Source of the DNA: Gyrodactylus bullatarudis
Lineage: Eukaryota; Platyhelminthes; Monogenea; Gyrodactylidea; Gyrodactylidae
Length of the DNA stretch: 64,000 bases
Direction: 5' to 3'
Assembly: GCA_012064415.1 (NCBI GenBank)
Contig: SSNU01000101.1
Coordinates: 185,382-249,381, forward strand
Shown here: one piece after another, positions 39,401 to 54,400 of the stretch
Position numbering within the stretch: position 1 is the first letter of the stretch
Layout of the letters: each line of letters starts with the position of its first letter
Notes under the pieces: model-generated
Seen by the model: the letters and a program-made list of their open reading frames with translations, nothing else
The model's database searches: none
What the model was told of the DNA's origin: nothing
Program-made: the position numbers and the translations under genes

Positions 39401-42400
39401 TCATCACTTAACTGCTTTGAATCATCAAACTCAATAAAAATTTTGGGTTCAAAAGTTGAAAAAGTGGAAATTTGGTGCATTTTTGAAATTCGAAAACGGC
39501 CTAATTTTGGTCAGATTGAATTTATTTCGGATATCCACATTTTATTAGCTCATTCCGTTTTTGGAATTCAAAATATTATTTTTTTCTGTGAATCCGGAGA
39601 AAAATATTGAGTTTTTTGTAAAAATAGTAAATTCTCATCTTCATGTTAAATAGAATTTATTTCATGTTAGGTTTAAATTCTATTTTTGAAAATATAAAAA
39701 ACTTATGTCTTTCAATAAAAAATTCGATTCTAATTCAAATTAAATAGGTAACAAACCCAAAGAGTCTGTGGTCTGATTTCCATATATCATAGGAGGTCGT
39801 TGTAATCGTTGTGGATATTGATTGCCATTTGGTTGCATTAACTTTTGTTGTGAGCCATAAACATCAATATCTTGGCCGTTTAAACGATTCTGTGGTACCT
39901 GGCCATTCTGATGCATCATTGGTCGATTTGGAGAATTATTATTGTTGCTAATTATCTGGTTACTCATAGTTCGATTGGCCATGACAAAGTTTTTAACATT
40001 TGGAGTACCGGGAGGTCGAAAGTGTTGCGGATTCATCTGTTGTGGTGCTTGTCGAGCTTGATAAGGACTCTGTCCTTTTGGCCCATACGGATTAAACTGT
40101 TGCATTCGATATGGATCATTTTGATAAGATGGTCTAGAGAGGATTAAGGAATAAAATTCAGAATGTGAATAATTTTTCTGAAATTAGTGAGAAAGAATTG
40201 GGTTTTAAAAAACTAGTTGACATGCCAAAGTTCAATGTAAAAATAAAAAAACATGAAATCGAATATTTTCGATAATCTTGGAGAAGCTTGAGCGATGGAT
40301 AACATGCGCTACTAAAATGAAAATAAAATAAAATTTTCTGGAAGCATTTTGCGAACCTAATTATCTGGTTCATCCTTGGACCAGATTGAAATAACTGGTT
40401 ATTATTCGGTATTGAATGGCGTCTCATGACTTCTTGCGGCAAATAATGTTGGGATAAATTTTGGATTTGTCCATGGTTGATAGGATTCTTAACAATACTT
40501 GGAAGTGGTTTTGTAATAGAAAGACCATGGCTTTCAGTTGGAGTTTTCAAATCTTCTTCTGATTCATCATCCAGCCTGTCATTTTCCATCGAACCGAAAT
40601 CATTGTCTTCATTTAGGTATGAAGAGGGGAGAACAGGTGTGAGTGATTTGAGTTTTTCCTTTTCTAGCTCTTTTAGAATTTGATTTTTCAAATTCTGTGG
40701 ACGCTGGTTATGATTAATACGCAACAGCTCAAGGTTTATTGGCTCTGATTTTGTACTAACATCGGTTGTTTGACTCTCGATGCTCGCTTCCCGACTTCTT
40801 TTGTCATAAGCAAGCACAATTTTATTATCATTTCATTGAAATATTTTTCAGAAAAAACAACCAGAATGTTAAAAGTGTACTAAATTATGTAAAGCGAAAA
40901 AATGTTAAACTTTTATTGACTAGTGAATACTCAATTTTGATTGGTTATTATTTTTAGTTCAGCAAAGGAAACCTAATAAAGTTTAATCCATATTCTGAAA
41001 GTTTAAAAGAAATGGGAAAATAAGTAAGCAGCTCACTTGTTAGAATTTGGAAAGAATGATGGTTGATTCTGAGAGCTATTCGATAGGGAAGAATATCCAG
41101 GCGAGGAGTTATTGAGCATCATACCAGAATTACTCTGCTGCAAAGAGTCCAATGTGGACCCTGATTGGTAGCCCATGCTACTTGATGGTCGTCCGTTTGA
41201 GCTTTCAGAGGAGAACTGCAAATAAAATAAATTTTTAAGCATTTCCCTTCTAATTAAGACATGTTATCTATGCAGTTATGAATCTTTTTATAATTGGTAG
41301 TCATGCGAAGAATTCAAAAGTTCTAGTATATAAATAACAGGCATATGGACTAGTTTAAAAGTGCATTGAGCAAAATTTCAATATAGAAACTTACTTGTGA
41401 ATGATAATGAATTTTGAACAATCTTTATTTCTTAATTTGTAGAGATCGAAAAGAGTGATAACAGACACACCCAATAAATCCTTTATCTTTATTTATGGGT
41501 ATTCAATTATTGCAAGTATAGAATACAAATTAGGAATATTGGTGCTTTATAAAACTTACACTTTTTGCATTTTTTTTCAAATGGTAAACCCAAAGTTTGA
41601 TCTCTGAAAAATTGCCTAGTCAAAGCTCAATATTGAAAATATAAAACCCAATTCTATTTGCGCTCTTAAAGTACATGAACCTGAAATTAGAGCTGTAAGC
41701 TAAATATATATAGGAAGTTGGATAGGTGACAGTTTCTTCGATTGATGCATGTGGATCAATCAGAGTTTTACCATAAGGAATCTTGATTTTTCAAAAATTC
41801 AATGAAAAAAGAATTTGCTCAAGAAAATCTACAATTATCCAAAAAGTATTAGAAGATGATTTAACTTGTATTTGATATTTGTTAAATACAAGAATTCTTA
41901 GGGCAGGCAGGGAATCAAAATTCTGTTTATTTCTTCTTGTTAAGATATTCATAGTTAGGTTAGTGCGTATAGCATGCAAAAAGGAAAAAAATAACATACA
42001 CCAGGCAATTCTCAATGATAACGAAAAAGATGCGTGTTTCATAGCTTCGCATATCCAAGTTTTTATTTAGGTGTTGTGCAAGTGAGAATTACCTTGTCAA
42101 GACTCGGCAATTGTTGATTCTTAGGAGGAAAGAGACAGACCTCTTTATTATTCCGTAAACTTTCCATATCGTCCGGACCGAATTCATAAGGATTTTCAGG
42201 ATTCAACTTTAAATTATATTCATTATTAGATAAAAAAGTAGCCTATCAACTAAACATGTATAAAAGAACTGTTATTTTACATTCTCTTAACTCTCGCCCT
42301 GGAAATGACAAAAATGACATAGGAAAATCAATACAAATGGGATCCACAGGGACCCCATTTCCAGGGCGAGGGTTAACCTTAATTTTGAACCAAGTAGTTC

Positions 42401-45400
42401 TTCAGGGAGCTGTTCGGCATAGATTGACTATATCGTTGTTTGCTTGCTACCTGAAAATGTTGCCTTCTGGCTTGTACTGGTCTACCTGTAGAAAAAGAAA
42501 TACTACGCCTTTCTCTCCCCTTTCTTTTTCTACAGATAGGCCAATACAAGTCAACATAGTCAGGTAGCAAGCAAACAACGTTATAGTCAATTCTCTTAAC
42601 CTGATTTATCACCATTTAGATCAGCCAACCTGATATTCAAGAGTCTTGTTTTACTAATAAGAATTAAGAAAATTATTCTTGTCATCACGGGGTTTCAACA
42701 AGTTTTATCATTATCGTAACCAAAGGGTTCTTTATCAATGAAGAATTAGTCATTACCTCATGTTGAGAACATAGTTGGAATGGTTGGCGGATTTTCAGGA
42801 GCAAGTTTACAAAGATATATTTCATAATTAATTAAATTATTGAAATTTAATTTTCCGTGGAGAAATATTTTTTCATCTCAAATAATACTTCAATCAGAAC
42901 ATATTCTTCTGATAGCTAATGAATAAATGCTAAAAATTCCCGCTACAATTAGCTTCGGTCTTGGAACGTCACACTCAACTTTAGTTGGCTTTTCAATCAC
43001 ACAAGCAACTCATTATTGTTTATTTGGATCAAAAAATAACCCAATTTTCGATCGAAAATCTTCTAAATTTAAAAAAGAATTGAGTTAAATTTTAGATTCG
43101 TAATCAGCATATCTCCAAGCCCTATGCAAGGCAAAGGAAATTGTGACTTTCTAAGGCTTTTAATATCAGAGTTTGATTTAAAGTCACCTGTAATCGGCCT
43201 ATCGCTTATCGAATTAGTACAGTAACTTATTAGTAATAACTGATTATTATAGAACAAAGCACTATTCTTTTAACAAAATGAGAAATTCTTAAATTTCATT
43301 TAACTGTAGCTTTAAAAAAGGTGATAAATGAAATAAAGTTTAACACGCATATTCCCTCTTTTATCTCATTATCCAAAAATGTTTTTCCCTACCAATTGAT
43401 TAGTCATGAATTTAGTACGAAAAGGAAAGCGGGAATACTGAATTTACACTGGTTAATTGATGCTTCAAATGAAGGTAGTAATAATCACGTACGGTATCGA
43501 TTAGAATCAAAAAGTAATACTTTTGATTATCATACAATAATGAATCAACCGAATACAATCTTTGAATGAATTTTCAAAGTCCCATAGTTAGACTAGGGTA
43601 TTGCTCAGTAACAATTTTATTTACTTGAAATTCATTAGACTGCTTGTAGGGTTGACTCATGGCACTTAGACTCCTATTATTGCCAGGTCTATTCATAAAA
43701 TTGGAACTGCTTGTGGGATTGTTGGGGCCGTTGACTGAAAGATTCTTGGCATTATTCTGATAGTAGGCGGAATATTGATTTGGATTGCCCATTTCGTGGG
43801 GATAATTTTCCAGATTGTATAAGCTTCATAAGCAAAATATTTAATCAATCATATAACCCAAAATATATTTACTGGGCTCTAAATATACTGTATTATGAAC
43901 CAATTGAAACTCTTCGTATCAGAGTATATTTGAATCTGATTGGTCTTAAACCAATAGAATCCTATTAATGATTACTAATCATTGATTAGATCAAAGGTCA
44001 TAATACATTTCAGATTCAGAATTTTTACAAAATCTGTAAGTTTAAACTCACTTTGATTGGGAACTCTTTTGTGGATCGAGATATTGTGAGTTGGAAATGG
44101 ACTTGTTCGCATTTTGATGATGCAAATGATAGCCATTGAGAGAGGTGGTGGCCAACGGTGTTGATCGACCACTCATGGGTGAGGGGGGAGGAGACCAACC
44201 TATTATGAATAAGAAAGAGTTCATTTCTTGATTTTTATTTGATTGATTTCAAATCCTAAAAACTTGAGTTCAAGTTTAATTCTGACAAATTTTATATTTA
44301 ACTCATATCATATTGGATGAAACAAACTTCATTGGGATAGTCTTTTACGATATCTTTTATTAACAAAAAACACCTTGTGAAAAATATGTTCATCATTGTC
44401 AACAATCTGAAGGGTCTATTCTATACATACATGTATATTAAAAGTAAATCCAAGAGCTTCTTTCAATAGATATCATAGACACATCATATTTTAAAGTGTG
44501 TATATTATGGTTACCGACATTTCTAAAATATTGAACTGGTAAGAGTCTCAATAACACTCTTTGATTTAGATAAATCTTTTGAAGCACTTTACATGGTTTA
44601 CATTTTCTTATCAAAGGGATAATCTGGAAAAAGAATTCATGGAATCAATAACTGATTGTATTTTGCTCTAATTAAGTTTCTTTCTAACCAGCCAATCAGA
44701 GGAAAGTTTGCATTTGGTACATGATTCAAATCAATTCTATCTAACTTTGTGGTTTGAGGGTTATTCATTTGGATACAAAATATTTAATCAAAATTATTAA
44801 AAATTGAATTGGTACACTTTACACAATTAAATTGTTAAAAATAAACTTTGGTGTATTGGTTCGTGGAGAAACACCGGTCAATCTGTGAATGCCCAAATAT
44901 TAATTTTCATTTAATGCAGTCAGTTACTTTAAATATTATCAGTGGTATTAAATAATTTATAATCTTTCCTATGAATTATTCAGAAAGAGACAAAAGTAAA
45001 ATTCTGAAATTCTGTGGAAGGAATAGAACAACATTCTGCTGTGAAATTGATTCCCACTTACTTTGTCACTTACCTGTTGATGATGACCAAAAATTTTATT
45101 TTTTAAATACTCAAAGTACTTTTTGTCAACTTGAAACATGTATTTTTAGTTAAGGATCGAAACATTTTGTTTAAATAAACTTTTACATAACATGCGACAG
45201 AACTACTCATCTCTATTAATATATAACGAAAATTGAGATGAAGTTTTGAATTCTTTGACTAATGATGATCCAGAATATCTGCATTAAACTGCTTTAAATC
45301 TTCGAAATCGATAGAATAATTATTAAGAGACAGAAACGTTTGGATCTCTGATTCTAGTTGAACTACGATTATAGGGTGGGGGGAGTCATAGTATAGTAGA

Positions 45401-48400
45401 TTCGAAACTAAATATATCCCATGTACAATAGAGAGATTTGCGCACCAAAAACCGACCAATCAGATTTAAAACCCAATATTTTGTACAAATTTTATCGAAA
45501 TAAAAGCGCTACATTCTTATAATCAATTGGAAAAAATTTAAGCTCAATCTTTTAAAAAGTGGAAAATTTGGCGTATTTATATATGGCAGTTTCTAGGATA
45601 ATTCAGGGAAATATTTACCATTAGGACCAAGACTGGATATCATTGGCATCATTTGCTTGCTATTCGGGTCCTTCCCATAGGAATCAAGGCCAGCTGAGTA
45701 GATTTGTCTCTGGTAAGGATCTTCACCATGCAATTTGTCACCTCTCCTTGTGGTTGATCCAACTCGGGATTCTAGCTCTTCGGCTAATTGATCAGCACTG
45801 TGCTTCTCCTCCTATAATTTCAAAAAGAAGATAACTAATTTCATCTATAACACAACAAGAATCTTGAAATTCAAGTTTCTAGATCTAATATTTTTTGTGA
45901 ATAAAAAACTGAGGGAAATTTAATTGTAATAAAACGAAACTTTTCCTCGAAAAAATAAAATTCTGATGATGTTGCCAGTTGTAGAACAAATTGAGTCAAC
46001 TGAGAGATGGAAAAAATATTTTCTATCCCCAACAGAAATAAAAGCAATAGATGAGAAATAAACAGAAAAGCCATAGTGAAATTTGTAAATGTCCCTGAGG
46101 AATACAAATTCCTCCTTTCATTCATTTGTTGTTTATGTTTCCCTACTAAACTAAAATATAAAACATCGATGTACACTTTCATCAAGTTGATCATGTATAC
46201 TAAAGAATAATCGTATAAAATGTAATACTTTTGTTTGTAATAATTCATTCATTGTATTTACTCATTTGATTCTACCCCTCTATATATATGGTATGTATTT
46301 GTATTACAGTTAACATTCAGATTCATTCACGAAAATTACAACTGGATTCATTCATCGTTGGATTTTATTTTAACCAATTAGAGAATAGTAAAAGAGTTTG
46401 TGCATTTTTTTGTGTGTGGTTGTATGACCTTTATTAATAATACTGATTATTATTATTATTTTATGGGTAAAGAGATAGAAATGTGTGTGCTTGATGAGAT
46501 TATGATTAATCTTTCTCTTTCTCTAAGGGCATCATTCATAATTATTGATTTTTCTTGTAAAAATGCACACAAAACTGTATAGATTCTTTCTTGCTCTATT
46601 CATATATATATAAACAGAGGATGTATTTCTATTATTAATTCATGTATAAATGTGTATTATTATTAAGGATTATAATAATAGTAATAATGAATACAGCAAT
46701 AATAGAAATAAAAAAAATAATCGAAAAAATTAGTCTTTCTAATGGAATAGAATAAAAGACTAAAGATTATGATAATAATTATTTTTATTCTTAGAGATAA
46801 CAAAAGCCAAAAAGATTTATTTTATTCTCTCGTACATTTATCAGGGAGGATATTAATTACATGCCCCACCCCTTTATTGTAAAGCTATAGTTAATATGAA
46901 GAGGGGATTTTATGATTTTTACAAAATTCTCAAGACAAAAACTCAAATTTCAAAAAAATTGGAATTTGGCGCTACTTCGAGATATGAAATATGCCAATAT
47001 TTGATAAAGAAAAATGGAATGTTAAACCTGGAGATTTGAAGCGATTAAATCTAGGATCAAGGAAATTCGTCAATGACCAAAAATCAGGAAATTTAAAAAA
47101 GGCAAATTTCTCTATTGCTGTATCACTATTTGATCGTTTCGAATCTCCAACTGGATTTTACTCCTCACTAATTCTTTGTATTTATCGAAAGGCTCAAGAC
47201 AAAAATTTTTTTAGGATAGTTTGATTGAATAAAATAAAAGCCATAGACCACACAGGGTTACAGAATGAAAGACACTTTAAGATACATATCCCATATTGAA
47301 TCTTACTTCCAGCTTCAATGGAAAAAGAGAATATTAACAAGTTGATTCATATCGAAGGAATATCAAGTGTTTAGTCTCATGTCTTTGATTTACTTGGTGT
47401 TAAAACTCTCTATTAGGTTGGGGTGAAATTCTTTTTACTCCGAACAACTCACTTACTAGTCTCATAGAACTTGGTACGCAGATAATGTTTGACACAATTT
47501 TGAAAGGTAAAAAAAATCATTCTATATTCTATGATAATGCCCATTTTTCCCACAGAAAAATGAAATCATTGAAATTTGATTTAACGTCAAAGATATTCGG
47601 GGTTTATCAGATATAAAGGAGAAGCATTTTAGAGATATTTCTCAAAACAAAAAATAATGCTTAGAATTCATAGTCTACCGTGAAAGTAGGGAAATGAGTT
47701 TTAAATTTTCAGCCCTAACCTAATCTCTATCAAGCGATGATAAGAAAAGAGTCGAAATTATTATAAACGTGGTCTTTGAGGACAATTAATTGCAATTCAT
47801 GCTATTATTAGCAATCTTTTGATCCATTTTGAAAATACGATTTTTCAATAAAAACTCTCCTCTACTTAGTTAATTATGAAAGAAATTTAACTATTCGTGA
47901 TATTTCTATCAAAGTTTAGAAATCTATTTGAGATTTTAGCCTAAATTATGAAATAGACAATATTTTATTGTTTAACAATATTTCGATCAAGTTAACTTTT
48001 ACTAAAGTTGGTTGATATGATTTTTATAGAAATCTCGATTTTTTCATCAAGAATTCGAATTTGTTAAAGATTTTTTGGAATCCTACTCATGTTGCCATTT
48101 GAAGAAAGAAATTCTGAAAAAACTTATTTATGGAAAATATGGCCATTTTTCAAATTTCAATCTGGCGCCAAAAAAACCATTTTTCGAAGTTTGAACCGAA
48201 AATTTTTATTGAGCTGAAAGTAGGAGAGTGATCGGAAGTTGATTTTCAGGATCAAGATTAGACAAGAAAACTGAATAGCACCGTCAAAATATTGACAGCT
48301 AACCCATTTTTTAGAGATTTCGAATTTTCGAAATTTCATTGATTTTCAAACAAAAATTTTCAGCTCAAAGTTTGAAAAATGGGACTTTGGCGCCAAATGA

Positions 48401-51400
48401 GAATTTGAAAAATGACTATATTTTTCATAAAAACAGGTTTTTTCAGTATTTCTTTCTTCAAATCGTAAAAGTGGGCAACATGAGTAGGATTCCAAAATAT
48501 CTTTAACAAATTCGAATTCTTGATGAAAAAATCGAGATTTCTGTAAAAATCATATACTTCCAGCTTCAAATCAATTAGTTTTAATATGTTTGTGGGATAA
48601 GCTCAAATATTCTTGATGAAGTTCGACAATATTATAGTTCAAATGGAAATTATTTATATTTACCTAGTAACTGGGAATTTATAATAATTTTCCCAAGACT
48701 CACGACAGGGAAAATTTGAAAACAACAAAAGATTCGTTTCATAGAACAATTAATAATTAATAATTCTTACCTGAATGAATTTAATTTCATTATTGATGGC
48801 ATCCAATTGATCTTGGATCATCATGGCCAAAGTTTGGGCATCAGTTGTCCCAGAGTTATTCATCATTGTCGAACTGCTCAGACGAGAATTTCCATTCTCA
48901 ATACTTTCAGCGCCATTTTCAAAGGGTTCCTTTGTTGTTTCTGACAATGGAGATGTCTGTCGATTCTGGGATGACTTCGAGTCAACGTCATTCTGGAATG
49001 CCTGCTGGACACTGGAGAGAACCTGTTTTTGTTGGACTCGCATCAATTTTTCATCTGAAATAGGAAAATACAACTGTTTGTTAATCGGCGTTTCAGGGGC
49101 GTTTTTACAACAAGTCTTTTCTATCTGAGCTTGAATGATCTTAGAGGATAATAAATTTGGAATTGCCTGTTTTCATTATCAAAAGCTGTTTTCGTTTTGT
49201 AAGTCGTGAAAGGGGGGAGGTTTATTACAATGTATATTTATATAGAAACAGATTTGAAAACTTGAAAATTTCTACCAAGTCTGAACTAAGATAAGTATAA
49301 TTATAATTGAAGGTGTTTATTAAGCAAATAAACTGACTGAAATTTAAAATTTCTTATCCCGGTATTCTTGAGACTATCAGATAATTTTGGAGCCGAGTAA
49401 CAAGTTTAACTGACTTTCAGTTGATCTTGAGACTATCAAGAGTAAAAAAATTTACGGTAACATAAAGATATTTTTCTCAGTCATTACTTCATCTAAGATA
49501 AAAAAATTTTCTCTAGTAATATCAGTTCTCATTAAACTAAACTATTGATACATTTCTAGGAAATTATAATACTGAAATAATAATCTTTCAAAGTTCCTTT
49601 TTGATTGCTCAGAGTCTATTCAAGATTGTAACGTTGAGATTGTAAGGAGGTATATTAACGATACTATATTTATGTAAGGGAAAAATGTATCGTCTACAAA
49701 TGAAAATTATTCAATCATTATAAAATAAAATCTATCAAAATTGAATCAATAGCAGTGGAATAAATTTTGAACAAGTTTAAAAATTACATTGAAAAATGTT
49801 TAACGAATAGTTTATAGGAGTATGGAAGTAATTTAATGTAGTAACAAAAGTTAGAAAAAAGACTCAAGATATATCTTTGGATCTCTTTTGACAAACTCGA
49901 TTTTCTATGGAAACTTGCATCCACTTGTTAAAATAATTTTATGAAAATTAGATCTGAGTATTAAATAGAACCATGTTTGGATGAAAAGATAATGCCAAAA
50001 ATTAGTTAAATAAACGCCTATCCCATCGGTTGATCAATGCTGTAAGCAAATTCAACTTCTAATTTTTATGTAATAATACAGTTAGCATGTGTCAGAATTA
50101 TTATATTCGAAGGAAGGCATTTAGCATCACATATATTTTATATAAAGTATAAAAATAACGAATATACTATTCAATCGATGTTCAGATTTTTGTTACCAAT
50201 ATATAAACACCTAGTGTAATCCTCGTTAAAGTACTCTAGGGTTGAATAGAAATAAAAAATAGGGTTTATTTCAAGATGTAATCATTTTCATTCAGTATTA
50301 CAAGATTAAATGGTATCCAAGCTTTTTTATTATCTAATCGAAAGCAATATTCGATATACTATCAAGACTGAATAAAAAATATTAAACCTCCACAGTTAGA
50401 TTATTAGTTATAGAGAATGATGAGTATGACACAAATGAAGGAAGTTCAAGCCCAAAGAGAAAACACATTAATTTCTGATCGAAAATTCAAGCCAATCAGC
50501 GTTAAGCACTCATTATAGCCTATAAGCAGTTTTACACTTCATCTGCAATACCGCATAAAATCAAGGTATAGCAACTTTAAATTGTATTTCACTATGTATC
50601 TCAATCTAACCGTTGCCAAAGCTATTTCAGAAGGAAATATGTGATCAACCCTGCCTTAAGGTTCTCTACCCAACCTGCTAATGATTCAAAAATCCTTTGT
50701 AATCTTTCTGTAAGTACTACTAAAAAGCTTGAAAGAATGAAATAAATCTAAATAAGATTATGTTACGACCCTCTTTCGTATAAGGAACTATTGAATATTT
50801 CTTACTTAGTCTACTATGGCCTCTCAACCTAAGTGATGTTTTACACTTCTGAACTAAATGGCCCATACAATCTGAGAGCAGTGCATATGGATACTCTATT
50901 TTTGCTTAACTTACACCTTACACGGTGCTGCAAAAATCAACTTTTTTTGTACTCGAATGAAAATTACACTCTAGATACAGTTTTTCACGCTGAGTTCAAT
51001 GGTGGCTTTATTTTTGAAAAAAAATTGTTTGTGATCTACAGCTCAATCTGAAAATTTATGGTTCATGATTTCCTAAAATCAGGCTATATCCTTTATTTTT
51101 TAAGTAAAATACTCATATAAGGGCTCATTCGAAAGCCAAATAAATTTCCTATAAAACTGTTTATTTTTAAATTTCGTAACTCCAATCAAATCGCCAGGAC
51201 AAGCCTTTAAATAATGAAAATAGGTGTTTTAGTCACTTCTAAAATTTCTATCAAATCGAATTTAATATCACTAGACGCAAAATTTTACGGCCATTTCAAA
51301 TCTGCTTTCATCTTTTCCGTACATTACTGGGGTGAAAAGTTATGGTCGTTTAAAGTTTCCCAAAAGTATCTGCTGGCATATGCTAATAATTATTGAACAA

Positions 51401-54400
51401 ATTGTACGGCCGAGTACTTTGAAATCACCAAAATTGAATTTCTAATAAGGAGTCCTTCTCAAAATAATAACTGAATTAACCTTAAATTGAGTGATTTTCC
51501 AACTATTCTGTCAAGGCTTACGAAAAAATCAGAATATTTTTGATAAAAAATAAAACTCAAGGGTTTTGAAGAAATTAAGATCGAAAATTTTTCAATTACA
51601 ATCCGAGATGAATAAATTACAACTAAATTTCACATAACATTTCGCTTTTTTTCTATCAGGTGATGAGACTCACACAAAAGACCAATTTATATATATGTGT
51701 ATGTATATAAATCAATACTCTTACCTCACTCTGTTTCTCTTAGTTCATCATTGAAATACAAAAACAAATAAAAATTTAAATTTTATTGACAGGCTATTCG
51801 TTTATTGGTATGTACTGTACGTATGTATGAGAGAAAAATGTAGGAATCCTACTTGGATAGGCTGATTGACTCACTCCAATAATGATGCAATGCAATCAGT
51901 GAGTAATGCTCATACATTATTACTTTTATTAGGTTTATTATAAGAACACTTTAATGGTTTTTATAGCCAACAGAGTATTGCTTTTCTTTCATAAAGGAAT
52001 TTTTTTAACTTGCAAAAGCCTATAGATAAACTTGAATTTATACTTTAAAAGAGGTTTATGGCCCACGACAAGGATTCTATCAGTTATCACTAAAAATATC
52101 ATTTATACTGGAAAAGTCTCAAGGTGAATGCTCCTTTTTCATAGCGTGAGATGGTTAATTCTCTTCTCAAGAAAATGTAAAACATCATCTTGATACTACA
52201 TTGAATACTGTAGAATAGTAGGTACTTTAGTGAGTTTTTTGGAGAAAAAGAACACTCGGATTGGATCAATTTTATATGGGCGGTTCTATTAAACTGAAAT
52301 GTCATAGGGTCTACAATTTGTGGAAATGAGGGAAATTCTATATAATTTAAAAAGTAATGATTCATTCTGGTATGCGGTAAAAAGGGAATTTCCCACAGTT
52401 CTTTCGTACAAGCTCAAACTCCTAAACTTATTTATTTAGTTTTACTCCTATTTGCAATAAATACAGAAGAATATCTTCGCATTGGATACATCTGAGATAT
52501 CAAAAGAAGAATTCCTTCATTATACTGTAATGATGCTATTTATCGCAAATAAACAAGAATATTTTTTGTTTACAGTGGGAAGTGATATATCTTATACTTT
52601 TCATGTTTAAATTTATCTATAGATTTTTTCTTTAGTAATTACAAGGGAAAAAAATCTAAAGAAAATGGATTAGAAATCCTAATTAAGAATTAATCCAAGG
52701 AAACACAGCTACAAAAATTTATGGTTTACTCACTCTTGTAACTTGGTGAAGAAGGGGTTGTATTGGCAAGAGATTTTCGGCTTTCCATCTCATTAAGAAT
52801 GCGATCATTTTCACTATGTGCAGATTCAAGCTGACGTCGAAGACGATCGAGTTCCGAGTTCAATTGATTCTTCTCCTCTAGAGCGACCATTTTCTCACGT
52901 AAATGAGTCTGCAGTCGTTCATTCGACTCAAGTAAAAGCTTATCGACCTATTTTGAAAATAATAAATTCATCCAATGCTTCATTATCGATTACTTTTAGT
53001 TGAGTTTAGTTTTTAAAATTCAAATTAATTCGTAAAATTATCAAGATAGTTATAGTTTGAGTAGTAATTTATTAAGCTTCTCGGCAAGAAGTAGAAAGTT
53101 AAAGTAGCTCAACCTCTTATACTAGAAACCTAATAGCAAATGTTTGGTCAATGTTTATTACTATATTAAATCTAACTTTTTTTCTAATATTTTTAGGTAT
53201 GGGATAATTTATAGATACTTTGGGATAACTTACAGTAGCAGTCAACCTCGTGTTATGCTCTTCGTTGAGTTGTTCTCGTTGCTTTGATCGATAGAGTTCA
53301 TTTTTGGTTTCTTGAAGGCTCATTTGCATTTCTCTAATGACCTCTTCTGCCTTTGACAATTGACTGTCAATTGATTGCAATGATAAATTTCCTAAAGAAA
53401 TTTCCATTCGTCAAAATTAATCATCAATTTTCGAATAAATTAAAGCAAAAGAGAATTCGAAAAAAGTAACTTGAAGTCAATGTCTAATCAACTATTATTC
53501 AGCATAAAAAATCACGAATAAACTATTGATAGTAATCCAGGATCTTTTGGTTAAAGTTTTACAAAAGAGCTTCGGTGTAAGACCAAGTTTGAATGAGAGA
53601 GCTCAAAAACCACAGACGCCAGTTAAATGTCTGTTTCAACTCTTTAAAATCAGGAATAGATATATTTAAGAAACTCAGACTAGGTTTATAAGGCTATTAT
53701 AAATCTAAACAGAATTTAAAGAAAAATTGAAAATATTTCAATCCCTCAACTCAGACTAATGACCAAGGAGTAGAGGCTTCAAGAGACTCGGCGAATATAA
53801 CTTGTATCACTAACATACAAGATGTTTGAGCTGATGTTATAAATTTAAAATCAAAGTCACCTGAGTCTTTTGTCTGATCGGGTGAATCATAGGTGGTTGT
53901 ATCAGCATCTTGATGTCCATTCTCTTGGATTCCATTCGGTAACTTGTCAGATCCGTTACATTCACTATTCTCCTTATGGGAATGGCCACTCTGGTAATGA
54001 CTATTGGATTCAGTTTGTTTATTGGAATTCACCTGTTTAGTTAGTTCAATATTTTTCATTCTAAGATTTTCCATGTCATGGAGAAGGATTTGGTATTTGT
54101 CGTCGATTTGTCCCAGTTGAGACTCTTTGGTAATCAACTCTGTGTGAACTCTGCTTAAATTGTCAAGTGCAGCTGTCGCTTCTCGTTGTGCCGCAAGGTA
54201 GCGTTGTTCAATGGCGGCAATTCGAGATTCTTGGTCGTCACGATGAGACTCGATTTCTCGGAGATCTCTCTGCAAACGATTATTCTATTCGAAAAGATTA
54301 TTTAATTAGTTATTATCTTGAGATAGAATATAATAATGTAAAGCATTCATTTCTTTGGTTAAATCAATCTCTCTTTGAAAATTTCATGGTCTACTTTTTA

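Larger units (their letters stand above)
35540..45811 (-). other. PPFIA: Liprin-alpha exons 9-16: expanded low-complexity linker
   Basis: Residues about 651-1297, much longer than in vertebrates. Exon 9 [19 protein letters not shown] is conserved. Exons 10-15 are rich in Ser, Asn, Gln and Pro (for example [20 protein letters not shown]). Exon 16 contains the conserved [17 protein letters not shown] motif followed by a Gln-rich stretch with QQQQQ. The composition suggests a disordered region that could support condensate formation, an inference from liprin biology. Confidence 0.75.

Noticed and set aside
42120..42207. Longer version of liprin exon 12 (starting after TTTAAAG)
   Set aside because: All three frames meet a stop before joining the frame needed at the donor; only the 27-nt version fits.
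43321..43569. 82-codon open frame between liprin exons 11 and 12
   Set aside because: No recognisable domain; it lies inside an intron and has no support beyond chance openness.
44971..45153. 60-codon frame with several Cys and His in a liprin intron
   Set aside because: The Cys/His spacing does not fit a known zinc motif, and no paralogue or transposon context was seen.
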